DNA of 64,000 nt from Bordetella trematum (GCF_900078335.1 NZ_FKBR01000011.1:1-64000); one strand, 5' to 3'; positions 9,566-19,646 are shown, counted from the stretch's first letter. Notes: generated from the letters alone by a model not told the origin. Numbers and translations: made by a program.

Positions 9566-10326
9566 CCATCACCACGCTCGACCTGAACTGCGATATGGGC
9601 GAGAGCTACGGCGCCTGGCGCATGGGCGATGACGCCGCCGTGCTGCCACTGGTGAGCTCGGCCAATATCGCCTGTGGCTTCCATGGCGGCGATCCCGGCA
9701 CCATGCGCCAAACGGTGGCGCTGGCCCTGCAGCATGGCGTGGCGCTGGGCGCCCATCCCAGCTTGCCTGACCTGGCAGGCTTTGGCCGACGGGTCATGCA
9801 GCTCTCACCTCAGGAGGCCTATGACGCGGTGGTGTACCAGATCGGCGCCCTGGCCGGCGTTGCCGCCTCGCAAGGCGCACGCCTGCATCATGTGAAAGCC
9901 CACGGCGCGCTCTACAACATGGCCGCCCGCGACCCCGCACTGGCACGGGCCATCTGCGCAGCGGTGCGCGACGTCGACCCCGGCCTGATGCTCTATGGGC
10001 TGGCCGGCAGCGCATGGATAGAACAGGGCCATGCAGCCGGGCTGCGCGTGGCCCAGGAAGTGTTCGCCGATCGGTCATACCAGGATGACGGCAGCCTCAC
10101 GGCGCGCCATCAGCCGGGCGCCATGATCACCGACCCCGCACAGGCCGTGGCGCAAGTACTGCAGATGGTGCGCGAGGGCAGTGTGACCAGCGTGTCGGGC
10201 AAGACCGTGCGTCTGCAGGCCGACACCTTGTGCATCCATGGCGATCAGCCGGGCGCGGCCGACTTTGCCCGCGCCATCCGCCAGGCCTTGCAGACCGCCG
10301 GCATCGCCGTGCGCGCAGCGGCCTGA
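9562..10326 (+). CDS. pxpA: PxpA, 5-oxoprolinase subunit A (LamB/YcsF family)
   Basis: A 254-residue LamB/YcsF-family protein. The N-terminal LDLNCDMGESYGAW and the block VKAHGALYN (about 111-119) are diagnostic. EVFADRSYQDDGSL and VRLQADTLCIHGD complete the family pattern. It is the last gene of the VOC-pxpB-pxpC-pxpA run and overlaps pxpC by 4 bases. The GntR gene ends 3 bases beyond it on the other strand. Confidence 0.92.
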   Translation: MTITTLDLNCDMGESYGAWRMGDDAAVLPLVSSANIACGFHGGDPGTMRQTVALALQHGVALGAHPSLPDLAGFGRRVMQLSPQEAYDAVVYQIGALAGVAASQGARLHHVKAHGALYNMAARDPALARAICAAVRDVDPGLMLYGLAGSAWIEQGHAAGLRVAQEVFADRSYQDDGSLTARHQPGAMITDPAQAVAQVLQMVREGSVTSVSGKTVRLQADTLCIHGDQPGAADFARAIRQALQTAGIAVRAAA

Positions 10327-10329
10327 CGC

Positions 10330-11007
10330 TCAGCCGGGCTCGCCCTCGATAGCCGCGGCATCCTGAGCGCTGACCGCGGGCTGGATCATATCCAGCACTC
10401 CCTGTCTGGCCGCCTCGGCAGCGGCGCCCGTATCTGCCTGAGCCAAGGCAGCGAGGATGCCGCCGTGAAAACGGTCATAAGCCAGGCTGCCCATCGCTGT
10501 GCGCAAGTACAGGTAGTGCACCGGTTCGAGTTGCGCGCACAGACGGCTCAGCGTATCGAGCAGCGCCTGGTCGCCCAGCAGACGACTTGGCGCCAGATAG
10601 CTGTCGCGAAGCCGGGCCACGTAGGTGTCGATGTCACCGGCCCCATGGGCCTGGCGCAGCTGCTCATCCAGCTCGCGCAGCTGCGTCTCCAGCTGGGCGA
10701 TCTCGGGTGCTGACTGGATCTGGCGCAGGCCATAGGCAGCCAGTTCGGCATAAAGCGCATAGAGATGACGGATTTCAGTGACGGAATAGTGCCGCACGCG
10801 AAATCCCTTGCGCTGGATGTGCTGGACCATGCCCGAGAGCTCCAGCAGCCGCAATGCCTCGCGAATCGGGCTGCGGCTGGTGCCGAAGCGCTGTTCCAGG
10901 TCCTGCTCGCGCAGTGGTTGTCCGGGCCGGAACGTACCGTCAATGATCAGACTGCGAATCTGATCTTTGAGAAAGTAGGGGATCGTGGCAAGTGCTTGAA
11001 AGGGCAC
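10330..11007 (-). CDS. GntR-family regulator (FCD type)
   Basis: A 225-residue regulator. A winged helix-turn-helix at about 10-75 contains IRSLIIDGTFRPGQPL and FGTSRSPIREALRLLE; an all-helical FCD ligand domain fills the rest. I choose the GTG at 11007 because GAGGA sits 7 bases before it; a longer upstream frame is unlike the family. It converges on pxpA, so it is a positional candidate for control of oxoproline genes, though it does not share their promoter. Confidence 0.85.
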   Translation of the reverse strand: MPFQALATIPYFLKDQIRSLIIDGTFRPGQPLREQDLEQRFGTSRSPIREALRLLELSGMVQHIQRKGFRVRHYSVTEIRHLYALYAELAAYGLRQIQSAPEIAQLETQLRELDEQLRQAHGAGDIDTYVARLRDSYLAPSRLLGDQALLDTLSRLCAQLEPVHYLYLRTAMGSLAYDRFHGGILAALAQADTGAAAEAARQGVLDMIQPAVSAQDAAAIEGEPG

Positions 11008-11128
11008 GAAGGGTTCCTCAATCGGACCAGTGGCAGGATTTGCTCGCAAGAATGACACAAATGAAATTTTATTCAATAAAAATTTCACTGTTAGACGATT
11101 TATCCATGGATTACCGCTTTCTTGCCGC

Positions 11129-11161
11129 AAAAAAAACTCAACCGGCAGTTGCCGGTTGAGT
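11129..11161 (-). terminator. Strong terminator of the DUF3683 dehydrogenase gene
   Basis: A near-perfect stem (actcaaccgg, 11136-11145, with ccggttgagt, 11152-11161) is followed on the minus strand by eight T residues (A run 11129-11136). It lies 20 bases past the stop codon of the dehydrogenase gene. Confidence 0.9.
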
Positions 11162-11180
11162 ATCTGCTAGCCCGGGTGGA

Positions 11181-14100
11181 TCACACCAGTACGCGTTCGA
11201 TGCCGCCGGTATTGGCCTGGCGCACGTAATCCTCCATCCAGGTGTCGCCCAGGATGTGGCGCGCCATTTCGACCACGATGTAGTCGGCGTCCATGCCGGT
11301 GTCGCCCTGGTAGCGCGACAAGCCCTGCAAGCAGGAGGGGCAGGACGTCAGGACCTTGACCTCGCCGTCGTAACCGTCGCTGCGCACCGCCTCGCGGCCC
11401 TTGAGCAGCTCTTCCTGCTTGCGGAAGCGCACCTGGGTGGAAATATCCGGGCGGGTAACCGCCAGCGTGCCCGACTCGCCACAGCAGCGATCGCTCTTGA
11501 TGGCTTCTTCGCCCACCAGCGAACGCACCGTCTTCATCGGATCCTGTTGCTTCAGGGGGCTATGGCAAGGATCGTGGTACATGTAGCGCACGCCCTTGGC
11601 CCCCTCCAGCTTGAGCCCCTTTTCGAGCAGGAATTCGTGGATGTCGATCAGGCGACAGCCGGGGAAGATCTTCTCGAATTCATAGCCGGCCAGCTGGTCA
11701 TAGCAGGTGCCGCAGCTCACCACCACCGTCTTGATGTCCAGGTAGTTGAGCGTGGTGGCCATCCGGTGGAACAACACCCGGTTGTCGGTGATGATCTGCT
11801 CGGCCTTGTCCATCTGGCCATTGCCGCGCTGCGGATAGCCGCAGCACAGATAGCCCGGCGGCAGCACCGTCTGCACGCCTGCATGCCAGAGCATGGCCTG
11901 CGTGGCCAGGCCGACCTGCGAGAACAAACGCTCCGAACCGCAACCCGGGAAGTAGAACACCGCTTCGGTATCCACCGTCGTGGCCTTGGGGTCACGAATG
12001 ATGGGCACGTAGTTGGCGTCCTCGATATCCAGCAGCTTGCGCGCCGTCTGCTTGGGCAAGCCGCCCGGCATCTTCTTGTTGACGAAGTGCACCACCTGCT
12101 CGCGCAGGGTTGGTTTGCCCACCGATGCGGGCGGGTGCGCGGTCTGTTTGCGCGCGGCACCGGCCAGCAGATCGTGGGCGGCGCGCTGGACCTTGTAGCC
12201 CACGCCTACCATCGCCTTACGGGTGACGTTGATGGTGGCCGGATCCTTGGCGTTGAGGAAGAACATCGCCGCCGCCGTGCCCGGATTGAAGGACTTGCGA
12301 CCCATGCGCTGCAACAGCGCGCGCATGTTCATCGACACGTCCCCGAAGTCGATATCGACCGGACAGGGGGTATAGCACTTGTGGCAGACCGTGCAGTGGT
12401 CGGCCACGTCTTCGAATTCTTCCCAGTGCCTCAGGCTCACGCCACGGCGGGTCTGCTCTTCGTACAGGAAGGCCTCGACCAGCAACGACGTCGCCAGAAT
12501 CTTGTTGCGCGGCGAGTAGAGCAGGTTGGCGCGCGGCACGTGGGTGGCGCACACCGGCTTGCACTTGCCGCAACGCAGACAGTCCTTGACCGACTCGGAT
12601 ATCGCCCCGATGTCGCTTTGCTGCATGATGAGCGACTCGTGGCCCATCAGGCTGAAGCTGGGCGTCCAGGCATGGCGCAGGTCCGCGCCCGGCATGAGTT
12701 TGCCGGCGTTGAAGTGGTTGTTGGGATCGACGCGGCGCTTGTAATCCTGGAAGGGAGCCAGCTCCGCTTCGGTCAGGAACTCATATTTGGTCAGTCCGAT
12801 GCCATGCTCGCCCGAGATCACGCCATCGAGATCGCGCGCAATCTGCATGATGCGATCGACCGCCTCGTGGGCCTCGCGCAGCATGCCGTAGTCATCCGAG
12901 TTGACCGGCAGATTGGTGTGCACGTTGCCATCGCCGGCGTGCATGTGCAGGGCCACGAATACGCGGCTCTTGAGCACGCGCGCGTGCGTGGCCTTGATGC
13001 CATCCAGGATGGGCTTGGCAGCCGCGCCGGCAAAGATGCCCTGCAGCCCCGCCAATACTTCTTTCTTCCAGGACACGCGGACCGTGCGGTCCTGCACGAC
13101 GTCAAAGACGCGCGCCTGGGGCTGGCTGCGCAGACGCTCGGTCAGCACCCCGGCCAGGCTGGCCAGACCGACGTCGCCCAGCTGCGGGATGGCAGCCGCC
13201 AGCGGCAGGTCCAGGTTGTCCAGCAACCACTGCCAGCGCAGACGCGCCTCGGTCAGCAGTTCGGCCGCCAGACGCGTACGCTCGCTCAGGACCTCTTCGC
13301 GGGTCAGGGCGGCGTCGGCGGCATCTTCGGGCTTGCCCACCGGCAGCGGCTGGGCCAGATACTCGCTCAAGGCGTCGAGCAGACGCAGCTTGTTGCGCGT
13401 GGACAGTTCGATATTGATGCGTTCGATATGGTCGGTGTACTCGCCCATGCGGTCGAGCGGAATCACCACGTCTTCGTTGATCTTGAAGGCGTTGGTGTGC
13501 CGCGCGATGGCCGCCGTGCGGGCACGATCGGCCCAGAATTTCTTGCGCGCCTCGGGGCTGACGGCCACGAAGCCTTCGCCATGGCGGCTATTGGCCAGAC
13601 GCACCACTTCGCTGGCTGCCGCGGCCACGGCGTTCTCGTCGTCGCCGACGATGTCGCCGATCAGCACCATCTTGGGCAGCTCGGCGCGCTTGCTCTTGGT
13701 GGCATAACCCACCGCGCGCAGATAGCGCTCGTCAAGGTGCTCCAGCCCGGCCAGGATGGCGCCGCGCTTGCGGCCTTCGCCATCCAGGTAATCCTTGACC
13801 TCGACGATGGACGGAATCGCATCGCGCGCCTGGCCGAAGAACTCCATACAGACCGTGCGCGTGTGGCTCGGCATACGATGCACTACCCAGCGCGCCGAAG
13901 TGATCAGGCCATCACAGCCTTCTTTCTGCACGCCCGGCAGGCCGGCCAGGAATTTGTCGGTCACGTCCTTGCCCAGGCCTTCCTTGCGGAAGACGCGACC
14001 CGGAATTTCCAGGGTTTCGCTGCGCAGGGGACGGGCGCCCGGGGCGGCCTTGCCATCGAACCACTGCAGTTCGAAGCGCGCCACCTCGACATCATGGATC

Positions 14101-15143
14101 TTGCCCATGTTGTGGTCCAGGCGCGTGACCTCGAGCCAATCGCCCTGCGGATCGACCATCCGCCACCAGGCCAGGTTGTCCAGCGCCGTACCCCAGAGCA
14201 CGGCTTTCTTGCCGCCGGCGTTCATGGCGATGTTGCCGCCCACACAGGAGGCCTCGGAAGACGTGGGGTCCACCGCGAATACGAAACCGCCGCGTTCGGC
14301 CGCCTCGGCCACGCGCTTGGTGACCACGCCGGCGCCGGTGTCGATCACGCCGACCTCGTCGTCGCGCCCGGGCAGACGCACGCGCTGCACTTCGCTGATC
14401 TGGTCGAATTTTTCGGTGTTGATCACCGCCGAGCGCCAGGTCAGGGGGATGGCGCCGCCGGTGTAACCGGTACCGCCTCCGCGCGGCACGATGGTCAGGC
14501 CCAGTTCGATACAGGCGCGCACCAGAGCGGCCGTTTCAGCCTCATTGTCCGGCGTGAGCACCACAAAGGGGTACTCCACCCGCCAGTCGGTGGCATCGGT
14601 GACGTGCGCCACGCGCGACAGGCCATCGAACTTGATGTTGCCCCGGTGCGTGATGCGTCCCAGCTCCTTGACGGCCTGCTTGCGCAGTTGCTCGGTCAGA
14701 TCGAACTGGGCTTCGAACTCGGCCACGGCGGCGCGGGCGCGCTTGAGCAGCTCGACCACCTTGGCATCGCGTTGCGGGTCGTGCCCCTCTTCGGCCACTG
14801 CACCCGGCTCGCGACGCTTGTCCACTTCGCCCAGGCGATGGTGCAAAGCATCGATGAGCAAGCGGCGGCGCTTGGGATTGTGCAGCAGGTCGTCCTGCAG
14901 ATAGGGGTTGCGGCGCACCACCCAGATATCGCCCAGCACCTCGTAGAGCATGCGGGCGGAACGGCCGGTGCGACGTTCACCGCGCAGATCGGAAATCAAC
15001 CGCCAGGCGTCATCGCCCAACAGCCGGGCGACGATCTCACGGTCGGAGAACGACGTGTAGTTGTAGGGAATTTCACGCAGGCGCGCGCCGGTTGCCGGCG
15101 GGATCGCCGAAGTCAGTATTTGGCTGGCGAGAGGGGCATTCAT
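11181..15143 (-). CDS. Giant FAD-linked oxidase with Fe-S and two CCG domains (DUF3683 family)
   Basis: A 1320-residue multidomain dehydrogenase. Residues 1-185 form a DUF3683-like N-terminal region. An FAD-binding type 4 (PCMH) domain follows with [11 protein letters not shown] at 220-230, then an FAD-oxidase C-terminal domain with [12 protein letters not shown] (about 734) and [13 protein letters not shown]. Two ferredoxin-type motifs come next: [11 protein letters not shown] (about 853) and [12 protein letters not shown] (about 915). Two CCG (GlpC/HdrB) modules end the protein: PGCGSE (about 1063) with LCCGYPQRG (about 1097), and HDPCHSPL (about 1190) with RCCGESG (about 1216). It should oxidise a 2-hydroxyacid and pass electrons through Fe-S centres, as in GlcD/GlcF or LdhD systems fused in one chain. 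The substrate is unknown. It stands alone with its own terminator. Confidence 0.9.
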   Translation of the reverse strand: MNAPLASQILTSAIPPATGARLREIPYNYTSFSDREIVARLLGDDAWRLISDLRGERRTGRSARMLYEVLGDIWVVRRNPYLQDDLLHNPKRRRLLIDALHHRLGEVDKRREPGAVAEEGHDPQRDAKVVELLKRARAAVAEFEAQFDLTEQLRKQAVKELGRITHRGNIKFDGLSRVAHVTDATDWRVEYPFVVLTPDNEAETAALVRACIELGLTIVPRGGGTGYTGGAIPLTWRSAVINTEKFDQISEVQRVRLPGRDDEVGVIDTGAGVVTKRVAEAAERGGFVFAVDPTSSEASCVGGNIAMNAGGKKAVLWGTALDNLAWWRMVDPQGDWLEVTRLDHNMGKIHDVEVARFELQWFDGKAAPGARPLRSETLEIPGRVFRKEGLGKDVTDKFLAGLPGVQKEGCDGLITSARWVVHRMPSHTRTVCMEFFGQARDAIPSIVEVKDYLDGEGRKRGAILAGLEHLDERYLRAVGYATKSKRAELPKMVLIGDIVGDDENAVAAAASEVVRLANSRHGEGFVAVSPEARKKFWADRARTAAIARHTNAFKINEDVVIPLDRMGEYTDHIERINIELSTRNKLRLLDALSEYLAQPLPVGKPEDAADAALTREEVLSERTRLAAELLTEARLRWQWLLDNLDLPLAAAIPQLGDVGLASLAGVLTERLRSQPQARVFDVVQDRTVRVSWKKEVLAGLQGIFAGAAAKPILDGIKATHARVLKSRVFVALHMHAGDGNVHTNLPVNSDDYGMLREAHEAVDRIMQIARDLDGVISGEHGIGLTKYEFLTEAELAPFQDYKRRVDPNNHFNAGKLMPGADLRHAWTPSFSLMGHESLIMQQSDIGAISESVKDCLRCGKCKPVCATHVPRANLLYSPRNKILATSLLVEAFLYEEQTRRGVSLRHWEEFEDVADHCTVCHKCYTPCPVDIDFGDVSMNMRALLQRMGRKSFNPGTAAAMFFLNAKDPATINVTRKAMVGVGYKVQRAAHDLLAGAARKQTAHPPASVGKPTLREQVVHFVNKKMPGGLPKQTARKLLDIEDANYVPIIRDPKATTVDTEAVFYFPGCGSERLFSQVGLATQAMLWHAGVQTVLPPGYLCCGYPQRGNGQMDKAEQIITDNRVLFHRMATTLNYLDIKTVVVSCGTCYDQLAGYEFEKIFPGCRLIDIHEFLLEKGLKLEGAKGVRYMYHDPCHSPLKQQDPMKTVRSLVGEEAIKSDRCCGESGTLAVTRPDISTQVRFRKQEELLKGREAVRSDGYDGEVKVLTSCPSCLQGLSRYQGDTGMDADYIVVEMARHILGDTWMEDYVRQANTGGIERVLV

Positions 15144-15388
15144 GAGAGCAACAGGGAGGGGCCCTAAAAAAGCATTTTAAGACATTACAAAAAACCTTTC
15201 TTTCCGCCTTATAAATGACACCCCGTGCGCCAGCGGGTAAAGCCCTCGAATTATTAAGGGACACATGGACAAAGCCTTGTGAATCTGCCCCCCTCCCTGC
15301 CGGGACCCGGCCGGCGGACGCGCCGGGCGGGGCTTTTCGCTGTGGTAATCTGCCCCACGCTCATTTTCTACGCACCTACGGCTGTACC
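15144..15388. promoter_or_regulatory. Divergent promoter region, dehydrogenase gene and ilvA
   Basis: 245 bases without a gene. The left half is AT-rich and likely carries the dehydrogenase promoter. The right half has a GC-rich dyad-rich run (about 15296-15335) followed by TTTT. I see no leader peptide rich in branched-chain amino-acid codons, so classical attenuation is not supported. Confidence 0.35.
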
Positions 15389-16897
15389 ATGTCCACCGAC
15401 TATCTGAAACGCATTCTGACCTCCAAGGTCTACGACGTCGCTGTCGAATCCCCGCTTGAACCCGCTCCCCTGGTGTCCCAGCGAATTTCGAACACGGTGT
15501 TGCTAAAGCGCGAAGATACGCAGCCGGTGTTCAGCTTCAAGTTGCGCGGCGCCTACAACAAGATGGCCAATCTGCCCGCTGCCGCGCTGGCGCGGGGCGT
15601 GATCGCCGCCTCGGCGGGCAACCATGCGCAAGGCGTGGCCCTGGCCGCCAAGCGCCTGGGCTGCCGCGCCGTGATCGTCATGCCGACGACCAGCCCGCAG
15701 GTCAAGGTCGATGCCGTGCGCCGCCTGGGCGGCGAGGTCGTGCTGGCCGGCGAAAGTTTCACCGATGCCTACCAGCATTCGCAGAAGCTGGAAAAGGAAG
15801 AAAAGCTCACCTTCGTACACCCCTTTGACGACCCCGACGTGATCGCCGGGCAAGGCACCGTGGGCATGGAGATCCTGCGCCAGCACCCCGGTCCCATCGA
15901 AGCGGTTTTCGTGGCCATCGGCGGCGGCGGCCTGATCGCCGGCGTGGCCGCCTACATCAAGCAATTGCGCCCCGAGATCAAGATCATCGGCGTGCAGACC
16001 GAAGACTCCGACGCCATGGTACGCAGCGTGCGCGCCGGGCGCAGGGTAACGCTCAACGACGTGGGCCTGTTCTCCGACGGCACGGCCGTCAAGCTGGTCG
16101 GCTCGGAAACCTTCCGCCTGACCCGGCAATACGTCGATGACTTCGTGGTGGTCAACACGGACGCCATCAGCGCCGCCATCAAGGATGTCTTCCAGGATCG
16201 CCGCAGCGTCCTGGAGCCGGCCGGCGCGCTGGCTCTGGCCGGAGCCAAGCAGTACGCCGCCGAGCACAAGCTCAAGGGCAAGACCCTGATCGCCATCACC
16301 AGCGGCGCCAACATGAACTTCGACCGCCTGCGCTTCGTCTCCGAGCGCGCCGAGGTGGGCGAAATGCGCGAAGCCGTCTTCGCCGTCAGCATGCCGGAGC
16401 AGCGCGGCAGCTTCCGCCGCTTCTGCGAACTGGTCGGGGCTCGCAACGTGACCGAGTTCAACTACCGCATCTCCGACGCCGAGCAGGCGCATGTCTTCGT
16501 CGGGCTGCAGGTGGACTCGCCCGCCGAGCCGGCCAAGATCGCGGCCCACTTTCGCAAGCACGGGTTCGAGACGCTCGACCTGACCCACGACGAAATGGCC
16601 AAGACCCACTTGCGCCACATGGTCGGCGGCCGCTCGCCACTGGCGCGCAACGAACTGCTCTATCGCTTCGAGTTTCCCGAACGGCCGGGCGCCCTGATGC
16701 GCTTTCTGAACGCCATGAACGCCGACTGGAACATCAGCCTGTTCCATTACCGCAACCAGGGCGCCGACTACGGCCGCATCCTGATCGGCATCCAGGTGCC
16801 GCCCTCCGACAAAAAACTGTTCCGCGCCTTCGTGGCCGAGCTGGGCTACCCCCACTGGAACGAATCGGAGAACCCGGCGTACAAGCTGTTCCTCTAA
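15389..16897 (+). CDS. ilvA: IlvA, biosynthetic threonine dehydratase
   Basis: A 502-residue PLP enzyme that deaminates threonine to 2-oxobutanoate, the first committed step to isoleucine. The PLP lysine is K51 in FSFKLRGAYNK, and a glycine-rich phosphate loop (IGGGGLIAG) lies near residue 175. Two C-terminal regulatory ACT-like domains (about 325-500), including VGGRSPLARNELLYRFEFPE-type repeats, mark the biosynthetic rather than catabolic enzyme. The ATG at 15389 matches the family start. A strong terminator follows. Confidence 0.95.
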   Translation: MSTDYLKRILTSKVYDVAVESPLEPAPLVSQRISNTVLLKREDTQPVFSFKLRGAYNKMANLPAAALARGVIAASAGNHAQGVALAAKRLGCRAVIVMPTTSPQVKVDAVRRLGGEVVLAGESFTDAYQHSQKLEKEEKLTFVHPFDDPDVIAGQGTVGMEILRQHPGPIEAVFVAIGGGGLIAGVAAYIKQLRPEIKIIGVQTEDSDAMVRSVRAGRRVTLNDVGLFSDGTAVKLVGSETFRLTRQYVDDFVVVNTDAISAAIKDVFQDRRSVLEPAGALALAGAKQYAAEHKLKGKTLIAITSGANMNFDRLRFVSERAEVGEMREAVFAVSMPEQRGSFRRFCELVGARNVTEFNYRISDAEQAHVFVGLQVDSPAEPAKIAAHFRKHGFETLDLTHDEMAKTHLRHMVGGRSPLARNELLYRFEFPERPGALMRFLNAMNADWNISLFHYRNQGADYGRILIGIQVPPSDKKLFRAFVAELGYPHWNESENPAYKLFL

Positions 16898-16933
16898 GCC
16901 ACTCCACGGCGCCAGCAAGGCGCCCCGGAAAAG

Positions 16934-16965
16934 AACAGGGCCTCCCTTGCGGGAGGCCCTGTTTT
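16934..16965. terminator. Bidirectional terminator between ilvA and the porin gene
   Basis: A perfect 13-bp stem (aacagggcctccc with gggaggccctgtt) closes a TTGC loop; four T residues end the plus strand side. It lies 37 bases past the ilvA stop and about 110 bases past the porin stop on the other strand, so it mainly serves ilvA. Confidence 0.88.
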
Positions 16966-17074
16966 CCAGACGACGGCGGCTTGCCGCCACAAACCGGCGG
17001 GGGTCGTGTCACTCACGGTCTACGGAGATAGGCGCCGCGAATTCCTGCAAGCAGAGGCGGCCAGCCGTCGTCGC

Positions 17075-18187
17075 TTAGAACTTGTGACGCAGGCCGACGG
17101 CCACGGCCGTGTCGCGCGCATCGCGCTGGAAGGCGTAGTTGTCGGCGTAGGCAGCGTAGGCGTAGAGGTTGGTACGCTTGCTCAGGTCGTAGGTGTAGCC
17201 CAGGCTGTAGACGTTGAAAGTGGCGTCGTCACCCGTGAGCTTGCTGTTCTTGGGCTCGGCACGTTGCCAGGAGCCGAACACCGCGTGGCGGCCCATCGGC
17301 ACCGTGGCGCCCAGCATGTAGGAGTTGGCGCGGAATCCGTCGGCGCCCCGGAAAGAACCCAGGTCCTGCATGCCGTTGGGGGTCGTGCCCATGTCCTGGC
17401 CGACGAACCAGCCGTTGCGGGTCTGGCCGAAGGCAGCAGCCACCTTGACCACTTCGAAATCGTACGAACCGGCGATGGCATAAGCCTGAACGGAGTCGGT
17501 CGTCTTGCCGCCCTTCAGGTTGTTGCTGACGTTCATGCGGTCATAGACCACCGCAACGTTGACCGGGCCATTGAGGTACTGCAGGCCGGTCGTGATGACG
17601 CGGTTGTTGTCGTTGGTCTGGAAGCCCTTGCTGCCGTCTTCGTCCAGCGTGTCATCGGCATTGAAGGCATAACCGATGCCGAACTTCAGGCCATCAAAGC
17701 TCGGGGTCTGGTACAGCACCATGTTGTCCAGGCGCATGGTGTTGGCCGAGCTGAACGTGGTACCCAGGTTGGCGGTGTTGTAGCTGATCGAGAACGGATC
17801 GATGGAGCCGAGGAACTTGGACGCCATATTGGTCTGGCGGCCGAACTCCAGGCGCCCCCAGTCGTCGCTGTCCAGGCCCACCGTGGCCTGACGGCCGAAC
17901 AGACGACCGTTCTGGGCCGACTTGCCGTTCATCGGGCCAAAACCGGCTTCCAGGGTGAAGATGGCGCGCACGCCATCGCCCAGATCCTCGACGCCACGCA
18001 TGCCGAAACGCGAGCCGCTGCTCACGCCCTGCACCGTGCCGACGCGGCTTTGCTTGTGGCCCTTGAACTTGACTTGCTCGTAACCCATACCGGCGTCGAT
18101 CAGGCCATACAGCGTGACCGAGTCAGCCGCCTGTGCCGCGCCGCCAAAGCCAGCCAGCAGCGCCATGGCCAAAAATGTCTTTTTCAT
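17075..18187 (-). CDS. General porin, trimeric 16-strand type
   Basis: A 370-residue outer-membrane porin of the Burkholderiales/Neisseria type. A 20-residue Sec signal peptide ends AAQA before ADSVTLYGLIDAG. Typical porin blocks are SRFGMRGVEDLGDG, GRLFGRQATVGLDS, FGRQTNM and a C-terminal aromatic (GLRHKF) needed for BamA-mediated assembly. The start at 18187 gives the signal peptide; a longer frame upstream is not family-like. A long upstream region separates it from the divergent LysR gene. It resembles the porin at 60860-61927 but is clearly a different paralogue. Confidence 0.94.
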   Translation of the reverse strand: MKKTFLAMALLAGFGGAAQAADSVTLYGLIDAGMGYEQVKFKGHKQSRVGTVQGVSSGSRFGMRGVEDLGDGVRAIFTLEAGFGPMNGKSAQNGRLFGRQATVGLDSDDWGRLEFGRQTNMASKFLGSIDPFSISYNTANLGTTFSSANTMRLDNMVLYQTPSFDGLKFGIGYAFNADDTLDEDGSKGFQTNDNNRVITTGLQYLNGPVNVAVVYDRMNVSNNLKGGKTTDSVQAYAIAGSYDFEVVKVAAAFGQTRNGWFVGQDMGTTPNGMQDLGSFRGADGFRANSYMLGATVPMGRHAVFGSWQRAEPKNSKLTGDDATFNVYSLGYTYDLSKRTNLYAYAAYADNYAFQRDARDTAVAVGLRHKF

Positions 18188-18743
18188 CGTGAATTCCCAT
18201 GGTGAAAGGGATTGAACAGGCTTGCGCGCGCAACACCCTGAAGAGTGCCTACGCCGTCGCAGCTTGCGTCGGCCCGGCGCGCACCTATGCAGTGTCAGGC
18301 AGCGCACGGGACGCGAATAAGCCCGTATCTTGGGAACACTTTTTCATCAATGGGATTATTTGGACGATATTTGTAGATAAAGGGCATTCGTGGGAAGACG
18401 CTTTCCCCAGAAAAATCCGGGGTTTGCATACCTCGTCACGAAGCTTCTCGACCCTGCTTCGTCTTATCCGTTGGGCTGGAAAGAATCCGTGCTCCTGTTG
18501 TAACCAGGCATCAAACGGAAGCGAACAACCTGCCTGGGCAGCTCATCGCCGTGCCAGCCATCCCGATCTCAATATTTCCATAAATGGAAAAAAGACCGCC
18601 ATATTGGAGATAAATGTCCAATTCACATAGCAATCAGCGCCCTCTCCGAGCATGCTGCCGCTGCGATGAAATTGAGATTTCCACTGACGCAATAAATGGC
18701 GCACGTATGATAGAAAGCTAGCAAGTTTGTTTCGGGAAACACC
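18188..18743. promoter_or_regulatory. 556-base divergent regulatory region, porin and LysR gene
   Basis: No credible gene is present: the open frame within (18199-18630) has no family-like features. The region is less GC-rich than its neighbours, especially from 18330 to 18400 and 18570 to 18740. Two inverted repeats lie in the half nearer the LysR gene, TTTCCAT-aa-ATGGAAA (18575-18590) and ATTGGA-8-TCCAAT (18603-18622). They could be binding sites for the adjacent LysR regulator. A long 5' leader on the porin message is also possible. Confidence 0.45.
18575..18622. promoter_or_regulatory. Pair of inverted repeats, possible LysR-type operator
   Basis: TTTCCAT/ATGGAAA (7-bp arms, 2-base spacer) is followed 12 bases later by ATTGGA/TCCAAT (6-bp arms, 8-base spacer). 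Both repeats share the half-site TGGA/TCCA. They lie 120-170 bases upstream of the LysR start codon. Confidence 0.4.
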
Positions 18744-19640
18744 ATGGACATACAGCTCAACGACATCGCGCTATTCGTCGAGGTCGCCAAGCGCAAAAAT
18801 TTCAGCCATGCAGCCGAGGCACTGAGCATCCCCACCTCCACGCTGTCGCGCCGCGTCAGCGAACTGGAACGCAGCATCGGCATGAAGCTGCTGAACCGCA
18901 GCACGCGCCGCATCGACCTGACGGAAGCCGGGGTGATCTATTTCGAGCGTTGCCGCCACATCGTCGAAGAAGCCCGCGTAGCCCACGAACAGCTGCAGGA
19001 CATGGCGGCACAGCCCAAGGGCAGGCTGCGCATTTCCATGCCGACCAGCCTGGCACAGTTGTTCCTGCCGATCGTCATCCGCGACTTCCGCGAGCAGTAC
19101 CCCGACATCGAGTGCGACTTCGATCTGAGCATGCGGCCGATCGATCCGATCAGCAACCCCTTCGATCTGGTGCTGCGCTTCGGCCCCCAACCGGACTCCA
19201 GCCTGGTGGCCAGGCAGATCGTGCTGATGACGCAGCAGCTCTACGCCTCGCCGGAATATCTGGAGCGCCACGGCGAGCCCCGCGTGCCAGCCGACCTGGG
19301 GCACCACGAATGCCTGCGCCCGGCCATGAACGAAGCCTATTCGTACTGGGTGCTGCACTCAGGGGAGAAGGTCGAACGCGTTCAAGTCACCGGCCGCTTG
19401 GCGGCCAACAACGTCGGCATGCTGGGCAGATTGGCCAGCAACGGCTTGGGCATCACGCCCTTGCTGGTCTTCGATGCGATGGAACGGGCCATTTCGCAAG
19501 GGGGGCTGCTGCGGGTGTTGCCACAGTGGAGCCTGACCCCGATCCCGCTGTTTGCGCTGCTGCCCTCGCGCCGCATTCCGGCCAAGACGAGGGCATTCCT
19601 GGATTTCATCCAGCCGCGCCTGGCAGAAGCCGACGCTTGA
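18744..19640 (+). CDS. LysR-family transcriptional regulator
   Basis: A 298-residue LysR regulator. The DNA-binding domain (1-60) contains IALFVEVAKRKNFSHAAEAL and STLSRRVSELE. The effector domain (about 90-295) starts GRLRISMPTSLAQLFLP, typical of the large CrgA/DsdC-like clade of LysR proteins. It is divergent from the porin and convergent with apt (6-base gap). The target is unknown; the porin promoter and its own promoter are the nearest candidates. Confidence 0.9.
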   Translation: MDIQLNDIALFVEVAKRKNFSHAAEALSIPTSTLSRRVSELERSIGMKLLNRSTRRIDLTEAGVIYFERCRHIVEEARVAHEQLQDMAAQPKGRLRISMPTSLAQLFLPIVIRDFREQYPDIECDFDLSMRPIDPISNPFDLVLRFGPQPDSSLVARQIVLMTQQLYASPEYLERHGEPRVPADLGHHECLRPAMNEAYSYWVLHSGEKVERVQVTGRLAANNVGMLGRLASNGLGITPLLVFDAMERAISQGGLLRVLPQWSLTPIPLFALLPSRRIPAKTRAFLDFIQPRLAEADA

Positions 19641-19646
19641 TGCCGG

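Noticed and set aside
11256-15167. A 1303-codon open frame antisense to the DUF3683 dehydrogenase
   Set aside because: It mirrors the real gene in a complementary frame of GC-rich DNA. Its translation is His/Gln/Ala/Arg-rich with no family motif, while the minus strand has clear FAD and Fe-S motifs.
15296-15388. A classical attenuator with leader peptide before ilvA
   Set aside because: GC-rich dyads and a TTTT run are present, but no short frame rich in Ile, Val or Leu codons was found.
18199-18630. A possible 143-residue gene in the porin/LysR gap
   Set aside because: It has no ribosome site, overlaps the porin promoter side and shows no recognisable domain or hydrophobic pattern; more likely regulatory DNA.
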